Positions 23,308 through 33,883 of a stretch of DNA of 64,000 bases are shown here, piece after piece. The stretch is taken from positions 1-64,000 of the forward strand of contig CAJFCJ010000013.1 in NCBI GenBank assembly GCA_904063045.1. The letters run 5' to 3'. The translations under genes were made by a program, and so were the position numbers. Origin of the DNA: Dimorphilus gyrociliatus. Its lineage: Eukaryota; Annelida; Polychaeta; Dinophilidae. Every line of letters begins with the position of its first letter. Position 1 is the stretch's first letter. Under the pieces are notes generated by a model. That model ran no database searches and was not told the DNA's origin. It saw only the letters and a list, made by a program, of their open reading frames with translations.

Positions 23308-24354
23308 ATGAATACTGTAAATTTCATTCCAACTCCATACATTCCCGAAAAGAGTCGCATTGTTTGTCAGGTCGTTTACGAAAGTTGTGCAGATTATATT
23401 ATTCGCAAATTCGGTAAGTGTTTTTTTTTCCATAAGCCTAAGGTAAAATTTAATAGGCCAATTTTCTATTGCGTCTGCATGCACACGTGCGCATGTTCGT
23501 ACGTAAAGCGCCTTGTTAAAAATTAACTATAATGTATATTATTTTTATGGACACTAGACGAAGAAGTAATTGTCGAAGGAGTCCAGTTAAGTCGAACAAT
23601 GCCCATTGAAAAAATTAAAAAGGGGACTGATAATATTCATGTTATTCTTTATTTGCGACAAGAAGCTATTCCTACATATCAGAATGTTTTATTGACCTTG
23701 ATGACAGACTTTAATAAATGTATTGTTACCCGTGCTCTTATTACAAAAAAGAGCATTATGGGAATCGTCCATCCAAAGTTTGAAAAAGTTATGCTGAAAT
23801 ACAAAGTGATGTTCGATGTTAGACGATATACAACTCATTATCGCATTGAAATAAAAGGAGCCAGAGGAAAGGTGCGTACGGCAATTAGATATCTTGTTGG
23901 ACTTGCAGAAGCCTGTTGCATTAAGACGAAGAACGTTATGGTCCCTGAACCAGTACCTGGCGAGCCAGCTATGAATATTGAAAATGACACGCTATCTGAT
24001 CTAGACGAGTCCGAGAAGGAGGATATCAGGAAAGGTATTGAAAATAACCCGCGAACGAAACTTGCAGAAATGGAATTGAAAGCTCAAAGGAAATATCTGT
24101 TGAAATTAAAACTTGAAGAAATGAAACAGCGAAAAGCAATTGCTCGGTTCCGAGGACAACGAATCAAGAGATTACGAAGAAAGTGTTATTTTAAAGGAAA
24201 AAGGAACATTCCAAAACCATTGACCAAAGTTGACAGTGAAGCTGACAATGAAGCCGACGATGAAGCTGAAGATGATGATGAAGATGTTCATGAAATTATA
24301 GTTATTTCCGATGATGAAGACCAGGAAGTAGTTGAAGTTTTTAGTTCCGACTAA
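23308..24354 (+). CDS. Paired KH-like protein with basic linker and acidic SIM-like tail, copy 6
   Basis: Exons 23308-23413 and 23558-24354; 300 aa. Exon 1 ends with V-V-Y-E-S-C-A-D-Y-I-I-R-K-F-G and the family's phase-1 junction. Exon 2 encodes the rest of module one (I-H-V-I-L-Y-L, I-P-T-Y-Q-N-V-L-L-T-L) and module two (V-H-P-K-F-E-K-V-M, Y-R-I-E-I-K-G-A-R-G-K-V, then a helix). G-A-R-G is in the strand-helix turn, not the KH loop. A linker dense in Lys and Arg (residues about 190-235) follows, then a strongly acidic tail with E-I-I-V-I-S-D-D-E-D near residue 283. That motif looks like a SUMO-interaction motif followed by acidic residues. The basic segment could be nuclear or nucleic-acid binding. 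It is the only copy with this architecture. Confidence 0.85.
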
Positions 24355-25460
24355 GGAGATAAAAATGTTATTAAGTCGTTAAATATCAAGAATAGAAAAG
24401 GAAAGTTTTTGTTTGTTGACCCTTATGATAAAAAATAAAATACAGTTATTTAAACTGATTAATGAGAATTTTATTGCAAACTAGTTAGTCCATCTTTAAA
24501 GATATCTATTTTCTCTCTTCATGACAAAACAATAGCTTTTTTTCAAAATATGAACTTTGTTTTCATAGGCTGATACTTTTTTTTCTAAATTTTCAATACT
24601 ATTTTCTTTTCTCTTTCTTCATTCTCTATCTGTATCTCTTCTCTTTCACTCCGCTAAGTACATATAATATATATTTTCCTTTTGTCTATTCTCTAGTATA
24701 TGTAACAGTTGTGTGATGTTTTTTATTCATCACTGTTAAAAACAAGTAATTAGTTAAGAGAGAGAGAGAGAGAGAGAGAGAGGCTTCCAACTTGAAAATA
24801 TGTCCTAATTAATATTCAATTATTAAAAGGTAAGATACTAAAAGTTTTAATTAATGCTAAAGCCAGAAAGAAGGTATTAAGTTAGAAATTCTTGGAAGAA
24901 CTGTCCGCTCATTTTCAACAAAATGTGCCAATTAATAAAAGAATAAACAACAATTACAGAGATAGATGTACGAAAATACCTTTCCTGAAAGCAAAAAGCA
25001 TAATAAGATTGTTTTTTTCATCATTAAAAATGTCCTATAAAATAACCTGGATTTGGAATGATCTCTGAAACAACACCCCAATTCTATATATAATAAGTGA
25101 TACTCTTCGACGTCTTTTGTTACTTTTTTAAAGTTACTAAATCTTTAACACATTAAGAAAAAAAAATTAAAAGAAGTAAAAAATTAAAACAACATAAGAT
25201 AACGCAACATATGGCAAACATATTAAGTTTGTTTGTCTTTTTTTTTTCTTTTTATATATCAAAATCTTCTTTATCGTATTCTATTTCTTAAAAAAGAAGA
25301 AGAAGAAAAAGAAATTGAAAATGAATTACAAACGACAAATATTAATTCAATTTTCTATTTTTGATCTTTCTAATCAGTTATCATCTTTTAACATAGGCGT
25401 ATAATTTAAAATATGAATCAATTATGCGTTTTTTGATAAGATTTTATCAGATTAAAACAA
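24355..25460. other. Intergenic region
   Basis: The stretch begins with a likely poly-A signal near 24433, followed by a (GA)n tract at 24756-24782 and AT-rich sequence. No exon is recognised before the start of the fuseless-like gene. Confidence 0.6.
24756..24782. repeat. (AG)n microsatellite
   Basis: About 13 copies of AG in intergenic DNA. Confidence 0.9.
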
Positions 25461-26704
25461 ATGTTGAATTTACATTTAAGGATATTAGATAGTTTTTTAG
25501 CTATTTGTGTATTCTTTCCATTTACGATATTCTATTGGCGTGGAATATGGGATATATTAGGATACTATTTGCTAAGAAGCAATAAGGTTCGCGGAATATG
25601 GATATTGGTTGGAGTTGGATTAAGCTTAACCTATTCTCTATATTTTATCTTCGCCTATTTTATTGATAAAAGGTTAACTTTAGTATCACAAAAATGGCTT
25701 AAAATACTTATTACTAGATTGAGTTTAGTCGTTTACGGATTTCTCTACATATCTGTATGGAGGGGTTTTTGGGAATTGTATAATCACTACATCGGCACAA
25801 GTGTAAAGGAAGGTGTTATTTCTTTTCTATCGAGCATTCTAGTTCTTAGTTTGCTAAAATGTACACGAACTTTAATGTGGCCGCCCATGAATATCGCTGT
25901 TGACCTTAGAGAAGATGTTATTCGGCCTTGCTGTAGGTTTGCTACAAACCCAAAAAATAGAATAAAATTTATGTTTGACGCATTTTTCACGCAAATATTT
26001 ATTCAACCTTTAGCGATTTTTTGCTGGAGATCAGGATTCAACATACTCGATAATACAATATACAAATCAGATAAATTCAAATCGGATATTGTATCTCTAA
26101 TAGTAGGCTTTTCAGGATGTTCATTCCTTCTACTGTGCCAGTATCCTCTATCTAGAATTTCCATCAGACTAGAGGGCAATAGATTATTAAAGATAATTTA
26201 CGAAGATATCGTTCACATAATCGCATTTGTTCCACTTTTGTTTCTCTATCGAGGTCTGTGGAATTTGAATGAGGAGTACATGATCAAAGACAAAAAAATT
26301 GGGGGCTGGGTCAATCACAGCATTGGCTTAACAATGCTGCTTATTTTACAGATCTATAGCACTTTAGTTGGGCCAGGGTGTATTGTAGATGGTCAAGAAT
26401 CGGATGGAAGGGCCATTTTTTCGATTCGCTACACAAGAGCATTTGAAGACTTGAAGGTAAATATTACAAAAAATTTGGGTAGCTTTGTTTTTATGTAAAA
26501 TCTTATCGCACAAAAAAATACTGATCAGCCAGATGGTCTTTCAAAAAAAAAAAGCGTAATCCTTACACAGAATTAGTTCATCCAATTGAAAAATTTTACC
26601 CGTTTACTATCTTTTAACAGAAAAATAAAAAAAATCTGACTTCTAAGGAGAGCACAACTATCCCGACAGTTAGTGATGGAAAAATGATTATGAACACTTT
26701 TTAA
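25461..26704 (+). CDS. Fuseless-like multi-pass membrane protein
   Basis: Exons 25461-26456 and 26621-26704, phase 0 (TTGAAG|GTAAAT; TTTAACAG); 359 aa. The protein has about eight hydrophobic segments and repeated W-R-G-x-W or R-G-L-W motifs followed by D/N-x-L: Y-W-R-G-I-W-D-I-L, V-W-R-G-F-W-E-L-Y, W-R-S-G-F-N-I-L and Y-R-G-L-W-N-L-N. This internally repeated pattern is characteristic of the fuseless family. In Drosophila that protein localises presynaptic calcium channels. The short last exon encodes a polar tail ending M-I-M-N-T-F. Reading through the donor would instead give a few extra residues to TAA near 26498. AATAAA occurs near 26751. No start further upstream stays open. Confidence 0.8.
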
Positions 26705-27139
26705 AGTTAAAATTCTCTTCGAAATACAATATAAGCATCAATTCTTTTAAATAAAAATATATTTTTAAATCCAGAATATCATGTTTTATTTCATTGTACA
26801 AAATAATTTTAGAACTGCAAAGACAGAGAGGAAAAATTTAAATTCAAACCTGATTCAGTCACATTAATTTCAATGATACCATTCTCCCAATTTCAATTGC
26901 TAGTTTGAATCAGCCACTGGCCATTGAAATTTTTCGAGTGTCTGAATCCAATGCTGATTCAATCGGAGAAGCATCACTATTTCTTGAAATAGTTGAATTT
27001 TTTATTCCAATCACAATTACAAGCGTTTTAATCATAAAAGCTGTCCCACAATTCAGATGCTTCAATGTCGCATCTCAAGTTTTATCAATATTATAATCAT
27101 TAATTCGAAAGCTATTTTTGATGGCTGTATCAGGACTTT
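26705..27139 (-). other. Downstream region with an open Ser/Asp-rich frame
   Basis: On the minus strand, just downstream of the next gene, ATG 27035 to TGA 26910-26912 encodes 41 residues. These include S-T-I-S-R-N-S-D-A-S-P-I-E-S-A-L-D-S-D, similar in character to the neighbouring Ser/Asp-rich protein. It could be a remnant exon, an alternative 3' exon or a fragment of a duplicate; no good donor links it to the gene. The rest is AT-rich 3' sequence of both genes. Confidence 0.3.
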
Positions 27140-29109
27140 TCATTCTTCGTCCAACAATTCATATTCAATAGCACTGTCTTCACTGTCTGAAAGCATTTGT
27201 ATATTGAAACCTTGCAATTTTATCCGCTGTATTGGCACTAGTGAGACTTTAGATTGCAATGGAGATTCATCCAGTTTACAATGAGTACCATTAGGCGGTG
27301 ATTTTTTATTTTGATTTTTTGATTCCTTTATTTTAGTGTCTCTATTTTCTGTCTCTGCTTCTAGCACTACCCCATAATCATCGATCATGTTACTATAAGT
27401 AGCACTAAGTGGGCTATAATTTGAACTTTCTGTTTTAGCAGCTTTTGCAGCAGAAGACCATTTTGTTAAATTTTCCATAGCTCTGAACTCTCTGTCTGTG
27501 TCTGATTCTATATCTTGGTCAGTACTTGAACGATCAATTAAATTTTCATGAACATTAAAAGTCGTATTACCAGAGCCAGTTCTATTGGTATCAGCATCTG
27601 AATAAGTATCTGAATGTGAATAGTCATCATTCAAATTTGAATTGCTTCCAAAAGCGTTATCCGCTTGCGTATTTCTTTGCGAACTTTTCGGTTTTGCGTT
27701 TGAAAAAGTATTGATTTCAAACTTATCAATTCCAAATTTGTTGGACCTGTCCGAAATTTTACCATCATTGGTCTCGTTTTGAGAATCCAAATCGCTTGTC
27801 ATCTCATAATATACCTATTTAAAATTTATTTTGAAATTAATCAAATCAAATTTTTAATTTGATATAAATATAACTTACTTTCGGACATGGAACGTTCCAA
27901 GTCATGTATTTCGAAGAAGAATCCGAGTCGTCACAATCGTCTGCATTGTCTGCTTGCTCATTCGTTTCGGACAAAACCGGCTTTGCATTTGTCAATCGAG
28001 ATATCGTTTTAATTAGCTTTTCGTTATTGGTTTTGCTAAACCAGGTATCTTCTTCAGTTGATGTATAGGGACTTTTATTTTCCTGTAAGAGTCAAATAAT
28101 GGTTAATGATATCTTTAAATATACTTTTGATTTTGAATAAATATAGCTAATAGGGGAATGTAAAATATTAACACTCAGATAAGAAGGTTGAGGCATTGGA
28201 GCAGCGTTCGAATTTGAATCAGCAGGAGAGTTTAACGTTTCATTTTGAGAATACAAGTCTGAAGTATTGTCTAACTCTAAAATAGAGCAGGAGAATGGGT
28301 CAGATCCGGCATTTAAATGAATATCTGCATTCGCTATGACTTCAGATTTTGAAATAGAGGCAACGTTTGAATCAGTGTTCAAGAGTAAATTGGATTCTGA
28401 ATTATTGTCCTCTTTCGCGCCAAGCTCAGCATTTCCAAAGCTAGATATATTTTCCTCTGAACTTTCAACGTCACTTGTTCCATTTGGAGAAAAAATGTTG
28501 TTTGTAATGTTCATTTCCTGTGAAAACAATTTTTGATTTAGTTTAGCATGTACTTTATAAAAAACAGCTTAAAGATAATTTTAATGTAGAACTTACTCTG
28601 GCAATTATCTCAAAAGACTTAAACCTGTCGTCTACAGTTCGTGGTCCATTTCTTTTAGCTTCAGCTAATTTTTCCCTTTCCTCTCTTAACGTTTCAAGAT
28701 TAATAGTCAACGGAGTAAAGATATCGTCAACGCTATTATCTTCTTCTGGATTCTCATTAGAAAATATTGACTCTTCGGGTAGATTTAACTTGTCGTCATT
28801 GTCTTGTAGAATTTCCTTACCAAACCACTTTAGATCATCTTTTCCCAAAGTAAACAATTTATTTTTCTTACCATCTGGTTTACAAAGTAATTTCATAGCT
28901 CCAAGACTATCAGTCAATGTGTCGATAAGAGATTGGGAAGAGGTGTTTATACTTTTTCGAGAGTTTTCTCCTTCTTCGTCTTTCAGGTTCCAATTAAGTG
29001 ACGGTAGTAGAACATCTGACGGGAATTTTTTAACCACTGGTTCGTTTTTCTCAGATGGTTCAGAATTATTTGACGGCAAATCTTCCGGTGTATTTTTGCA
29101 TGAAGCCAT
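27140..29109 (-). CDS. Ser/Asp/Asn-rich, largely disordered protein
   Basis: Four exons in order: 28597-29109, 28173-28517, 27879-28082 and 27140-27814, all phase 0; 578 aa. I do not recognise it. It is very rich in Ser, Asn, Asp and Glu, with few hydrophobic stretches, so it is probably disordered. It includes many S-D-S-E-D, S-D-A-D and D-D-S-D-S-S-S sites typical of CK2 targets. The only structured-looking segments are a charged helix in exon 1 (E-T-L-R-E-E-R-E-K-L-A-E-A-K) and K-L-F-T-L-G-K-D-D-L-K-W-F. The exon 2 donor (AGT|GTTAAT) is weak. The other boundaries are good. The start ATGGCTTCATGC follows a non-coding stretch. It is divergent from the KH-like gene copies on both sides; partners unknown. 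Confidence 0.7.
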
Positions 29110-30566
29110 AATGACGCTTCAATTTAAGATATGAAGAAATAGTTATTGAAACTTTTAGTTTTTAGTTTAGTTATATATATATATATATTATTATATAAAG
29201 TATATATGTGTATAAATATTTCAATTTTCAAAAAACATACTTACAATTTCAGCGAAAGGACGTTGTTTACCAACCGAGTTCCAAAAAGCAAATAAACAAT
29301 ACAGTTAATGCTAAACCCTATTTGTACTTTTGGGTAAATTCTTGATAACTACTCAATAATTTAGTATTAAATAATAGGCCTTTATCTAATTTTTCCAAAT
29401 AATAATTATTAAATTCATTTTTTTCCTGCATAAAAAACAGTAAAAACTTAAATTTTACAGTTTTACTCAACAATGAGAGTAGGCTTTGCTATGCGAAAAA
29501 GTTTGGACTGTTTCCCTTATCTCTTAGAGTATTCTCTTGAATACCTAATCCCAATTCTACATTCGTTTTTACAGTCATTTGAACATCAGACGCTTTGAAA
29601 CATAAGCCGAGATAGATCAATTTTAGCTGATTAATTTAAATCTTCTTTCTCAATCATTCGCGGAAAAAAGTAAAGCTTTAAAAAATTCTTCATAAGCAAG
29701 CACGTGGTTTTGATATATACAGTACACTCCTCTTGTCCAAATTTTAATTCATTTCAAAGCTAAATTTGTTTCAACCTATGTATTTTATATTTGTGAATCA
29801 AACTGATTATCTAATAGTAGATCTGATTGAGATTTTTTGCATTTCAAACAACATTTTCATAAATACTCGCTTTATCGCTCTTTTAAAAATTAAGTATTTT
29901 AATTTCTTATTATATTATTGATCACACCATTGAAAATTAATTTTAATAGTTTAGATATTAAGTAATACAAAATTAAGTGAAGAAAACGTAAATTTGCAGA
30001 TAGTATGCTTCACACTGCATATCGGCCATTGTTATTTGGGAAAGACACACTGGTTTTAACTTTTTCCATTTGCGTTAACATACCGTACACGCAGATATCA
30101 ACAAAAAATTCTATTAAAAAATTTCAACCTCACTATCTTTAATTGGCTAGAAGTTCGCTGAAAACATCCAAGAAGAAATATTCTTTTGATTGATTCTTAA
30201 TTATATACAACGATGAATTGATTCTAAACCGTGCAAGGGAAATTCTCATAAGAAAAGCTTTAGATAAAACTTTCCAGATTATCATGGAAATATGAGAAAG
30301 TTTCAACTTATTCATAATCAGAGTAATGTAAACAAAAAGATTATAATTTGAAACCAATTCAATCGATCTCATCGACTTGTGTAAAAATTTTTGGTAACGA
30401 TAAACTGCAAATGCAAGATAATCGAACGTAAAAAGAAAATGAGAAGAGAAAAATAGAAGAGACAGCCTCATATTAATATCTTAATGATATTTGTTTATAT
30501 TGATTAAATATAATTTACGTGATTGTTGTAGAAAAATGAGACAAATTTGATTTAAATGACAGTTTA
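29110..30566. other. Intergenic region
   Basis: A (TA)n tract near 29172-29189 is followed by AT-rich sequence. An open minus-strand frame at 30139-30471 (110 codons, hydrophobic-aromatic) lies just downstream of KH-like copy 7. It has no family signature or splice support, so I do not call it a gene. Confidence 0.5.
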
Positions 30567-31114
30567 TTAATCTTCGACGCGATCAGTTCGATTAGCTTTC
30601 ATATCCTGATTGATCAAAGTTCGAATATAGTTAGCAGCTTTTTGAGTTTGATCCTTCTCGCCCTCTATATAAAATTTATTGTCTTTCATCAAATCAAATG
30701 GTGTTACTTGAACTGCATACTTCTTCTCGACCAAGACGAGATTATCCAAAACAAACTTGAAGTAGTTCATTGGAACGTAAATAAGCTTATTACCGCCTTC
30801 CAGTTCTCGAAAGCGTTTAACTATTTCTATTATTTGATTCTTAAATTTTTGTAATTCTCCCATATCTAATTCGGCCGCTATCGCGTATCGCCCATCCAAA
30901 AGTACTTTAAACAAGTCAACTTGAATGCTCAGGCCTAAATCGCTAACCCAACTACCATCGCCTAAAATGAAGTTGTATCAGTATTAATATGTAGCTTTTT
31001 TGCTGAAGTTAGCATATTTTACTTACTAGTTTGTTCCAATATGAAGTCAACAATCTCCTCCAATGGAAACACAATATAAATCATCGGTTTCGAAATGATA
31101 ATTCGAAGATCCAT
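30567..31114 (-). CDS. Paired KH-like domain protein, copy 7
   Basis: Exon 1 is 31027-31114 and exon 2 is 30567-30961; 160 aa. Exon 1 encodes MDLRIIISKPMIYIVFPLE then E-I-V-D-F-I-L-E-Q-T and ends with the phase-1 donor (A|GTAAGT). The split codon gives Ser in place of the usual Gly. Exon 2 has module one (S-I-Q-V-D-L-F, Y-A-I-A-A-E-L-D-M-G-E-L-Q-K-F) and a well-kept module two: V-P-M-N-Y-F-K-F-V-L-D-N, Y-A-V-Q-V-T, K-F-Y-I-E-G-E-K-D-Q and the helix T-Q-K-A-A-N-Y-I-R-T-L-I. GxxG is lacking. It lies on the minus strand, separated from copy 6 by the fuseless and Ser/Asp-rich genes. Confidence 0.82.
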
Positions 31115-31890
31115 AATAAGTACCACGTAGGAGCTTTGGAACACAACCAGAAACTCTTTCAACTGAATAAGTTGAAAGTCTATGACTATGTGAGTAACAT
31201 TACTATACTAACGTTTTAATGCTAAAACTAGAATGGAATAGGTGTCCCCATTTATTTAGATATATTAAAATACTCAATATAACTAATAATACCTATTTCA
31301 AACAAGTCATTTTATTCACCCATTTCATAAATAGCAATTTTTTTAAAGTTCCTTATTCTTTGTGTAGCTAAATTTCTCTTGATTTATAAATATTCACTCT
31401 GCATTCTTTACAAAGGTCTTCTGGGAATATTGCTGTTTTTATATCACATATCACGTGCTAAGATGAGTAGGGTTGAATGAAGCCAATGAAAAATATGTTA
31501 CATTTAAAAAAAATTCAATCTGAACCCCCTTAAACTGTATCCGAAAAGGTTAGATAGAGCATATCATGATAAGGTCCAAAAACAGTTAAGAATAATCTAG
31601 TGCGAACTAACATTTATGCTCATGGAATACATTATTGAACGATGTCACCCGAGAGTTGTAATTAAACAATATCAACTAAGTATCTTCAATCACTCAATGC
31701 TGCTTTAAAAAATAGTAGTTACAATAGAAATATGCAAAGTGTATTTGGATAAATTCCAGTCGTTTAAATTCTTTACTTCATACATACACATAATAGAAAT
31801 GCAAAAATTTTCCATTACCAAAGTAACTACTTATTTAGTGAAGTATACGTATATTACATAGATGAACAATAAGTCAATGTTAACTTATCA
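31115..31890. other. Intergenic region
   Basis: No exon recognised. A CACGTG E-box lies near 31453, upstream of the minus-strand copy 7. The rest is AT-rich, including the 3' region of TMEM86 copy B. Confidence 0.55.
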
Positions 31891-32953
31891 TTAAATTTCC
31901 AAATTTTCCGAGACCTTATCTTCTTCTGTTACGTCTTCTGGGAGCCACTCTGGCTTGCCACATAGGGGGTGGTCTTTGTTCCGTTCCATCATCTTTATCA
32001 ACGAAATATAGTTAGTGGAACTGTGGGATTTGATATTATAACAAAAAATTTCCTTACCAGGTGAGTCAATCAGTGCAAGTACTAAACCGACAAGACAAGA
32101 ATAATATGAGCCTATGATTAGTTTATGATTTATGGTAGCAGGGCTGATAAATTTATAAAAGTTGAAGAAAAAGTCGCATATTATGCAAAAAAGACTCGTA
32201 ATGCATATAAGAAAATTGCTCCATTTCCATTTATGATTGAAATCACGAAAACTAATGCCAGCTTTGAAGAGGACTGCCCCAATTAGAGAACAATAGATCA
32301 CTCCAATGGATATAATTTTTGTCTGTTGATTAAACGAAAGGTCTTTTCTTTAGCAATAAATACGTACCCGTTACAATAACCTAACCTTAACAAGGGGATA
32401 AAAAGTTATGAATATCGCCGAAAAGATCATTATGCCACTGAGAGAATTTTTCCATCCTCGACTTTTATAAATGAGGGCCTTACTAAAACTGCAGAAAGAC
32501 ACCCCAAAAAGAAACATACCAAAAACAATACCGTTGATATTATTCAAATCGTAGCACGATTCCCCTACAACAGTACATAAGATGCCTTGTAAAATACATT
32601 TAGTATAACAGTAGCTGTCCATGTAGTTGATTTTCTTCGCTGGTAAAATGAGGGCTAGAATGCAAATTGGAATTACATTCAATTTTCCAGGAAGTATGCT
32701 TTTGAACTGTTCACTTTTGGCAGTCGTGAAAATGAAGTAGATAGTCATAACTTTAAAAAGAGGAGACATGCCGAACTCAGATAATCTTTGAACCTAAAAA
32801 GTATTAAAAACAGTTTCATCAAAATTTTAAAAGAAGTTTTTGGTCGCGAGCGTTATTTATCAGAATTTGGAAATTTCCAAAGAATAATTCTAAAAAACAA
32901 CTGAATAAACTCACTGGAGCTGGCCGTCTTCGAATACTTCGTACTCTTGGCAT
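31891..32953 (-). CDS. Divergent TMEM86-like protein, copy B
   Basis: Exons 32915-32953, 32386-32793 and 31891-32322, all phase 0; 292 aa. Intron positions equal those of copies A and C, and exon 2 starts V-Q-R-L-S-E-F-G-M-S-P-L-F-K-V-M-T-I-Y-F, matching L-K-S-V-G-P-K-L-V-P-F-F-K-T-V-T-I-Y-F of copy A. Multi-pass topology is kept. Family positions have changed: G-D-A is V-G-E-S, I-S-D-Y is I-C-D-F, and Y-Y-x-A-Q-L-G is Y-Y-S-C-L-V-G. The C-terminal tail is longer and ends in an acidic segment. The second donor (AAG|GTTAGG) is weak. Loss of the conserved Asp suggests changed or absent lysoplasmalogenase activity. Homology is clear; function is inferred. Confidence 0.8.
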
Positions 32954-33851
32954 AATTCTCAGTAATTACTTTTGAAATAGTCAAAAGATATGAAAAGCCT
33001 GAAAAGAAAAATGGTTTTTTAGAGTTATAAATACTGAAAAATAGTTACATGAAGTTTCTTGATCGTTGATTGGCGGAAATTTGAAACTTTTTATAGCCTA
33101 CTAGGCAAACAATTAAATATGGCGTCTGTTAAATTTGAGGGACGTCCATTTTTAATTAATTTACTAGTATATAGCTATCCATTGAAATATAGAGTAGTGT
33201 TGAAACTTGTGTTTCTAATATCGAACATTCCCTCAAACATATCCTCAAACTCGAAGAACTATCTCTCAAAAAGTAAAAAAATAGACACAGTCTCAAAAGG
33301 AAATCATCGCTTACATAAAGAAAAGTTATAAAAAGTAAGTAGAATTATGCAATATTAAAAACAAATGAAAAAAAACTGATAACAATAGGAAAAGATTATT
33401 CGAATGTTTAAATATCGGTATCATAAAGAAAAAATATAGGTAGCAAATAGAGTTTATTTTAATATTAGAAGTAAATCTATAAGAAGTCCGTTCTCGCTTT
33501 GTGAAAACTGAAGTTATACTGTGTGGATTAGTTTATTAAATTTTTCAAATACTGATATTTATAACAGAAATAGAGCCATATATTAACTGAAATTCCCTCG
33601 AGTTATCTTCTAGTTGTTAAGTTTGGAAGAAAAAATAGAATATTAATAAAAAGACCCTAATTATTTTTGTACAAGCGAAATCATGAACTATCTTTTTTGG
33701 CACATTTCCATGCTAATAGCTATTCATCAATTTATGTTTTTTTTTATCTGGTATTACATGAATTATTTTGTATAGTGAACTGTCATTTTAATACGTTGTT
33801 TAGGAGGCCTAAATCCTATTAAGCAACTGCTCTATACAAGTAAAAACAACG

Positions 33852-33883
<32 letters not shown>

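Noticed and set aside
30139-30471. Minus-strand 110-codon open frame rich in Phe, Leu and Ile
   Set aside because: No family pattern, no splice context and composition expected from AT-rich DNA; kept only as a remark in the intergenic entry.
33059-33331. Plus-strand 90-codon open frame
   Set aside because: Overlaps the likely promoter of TMEM86 copy B, has no recognised motif and no supporting exon.
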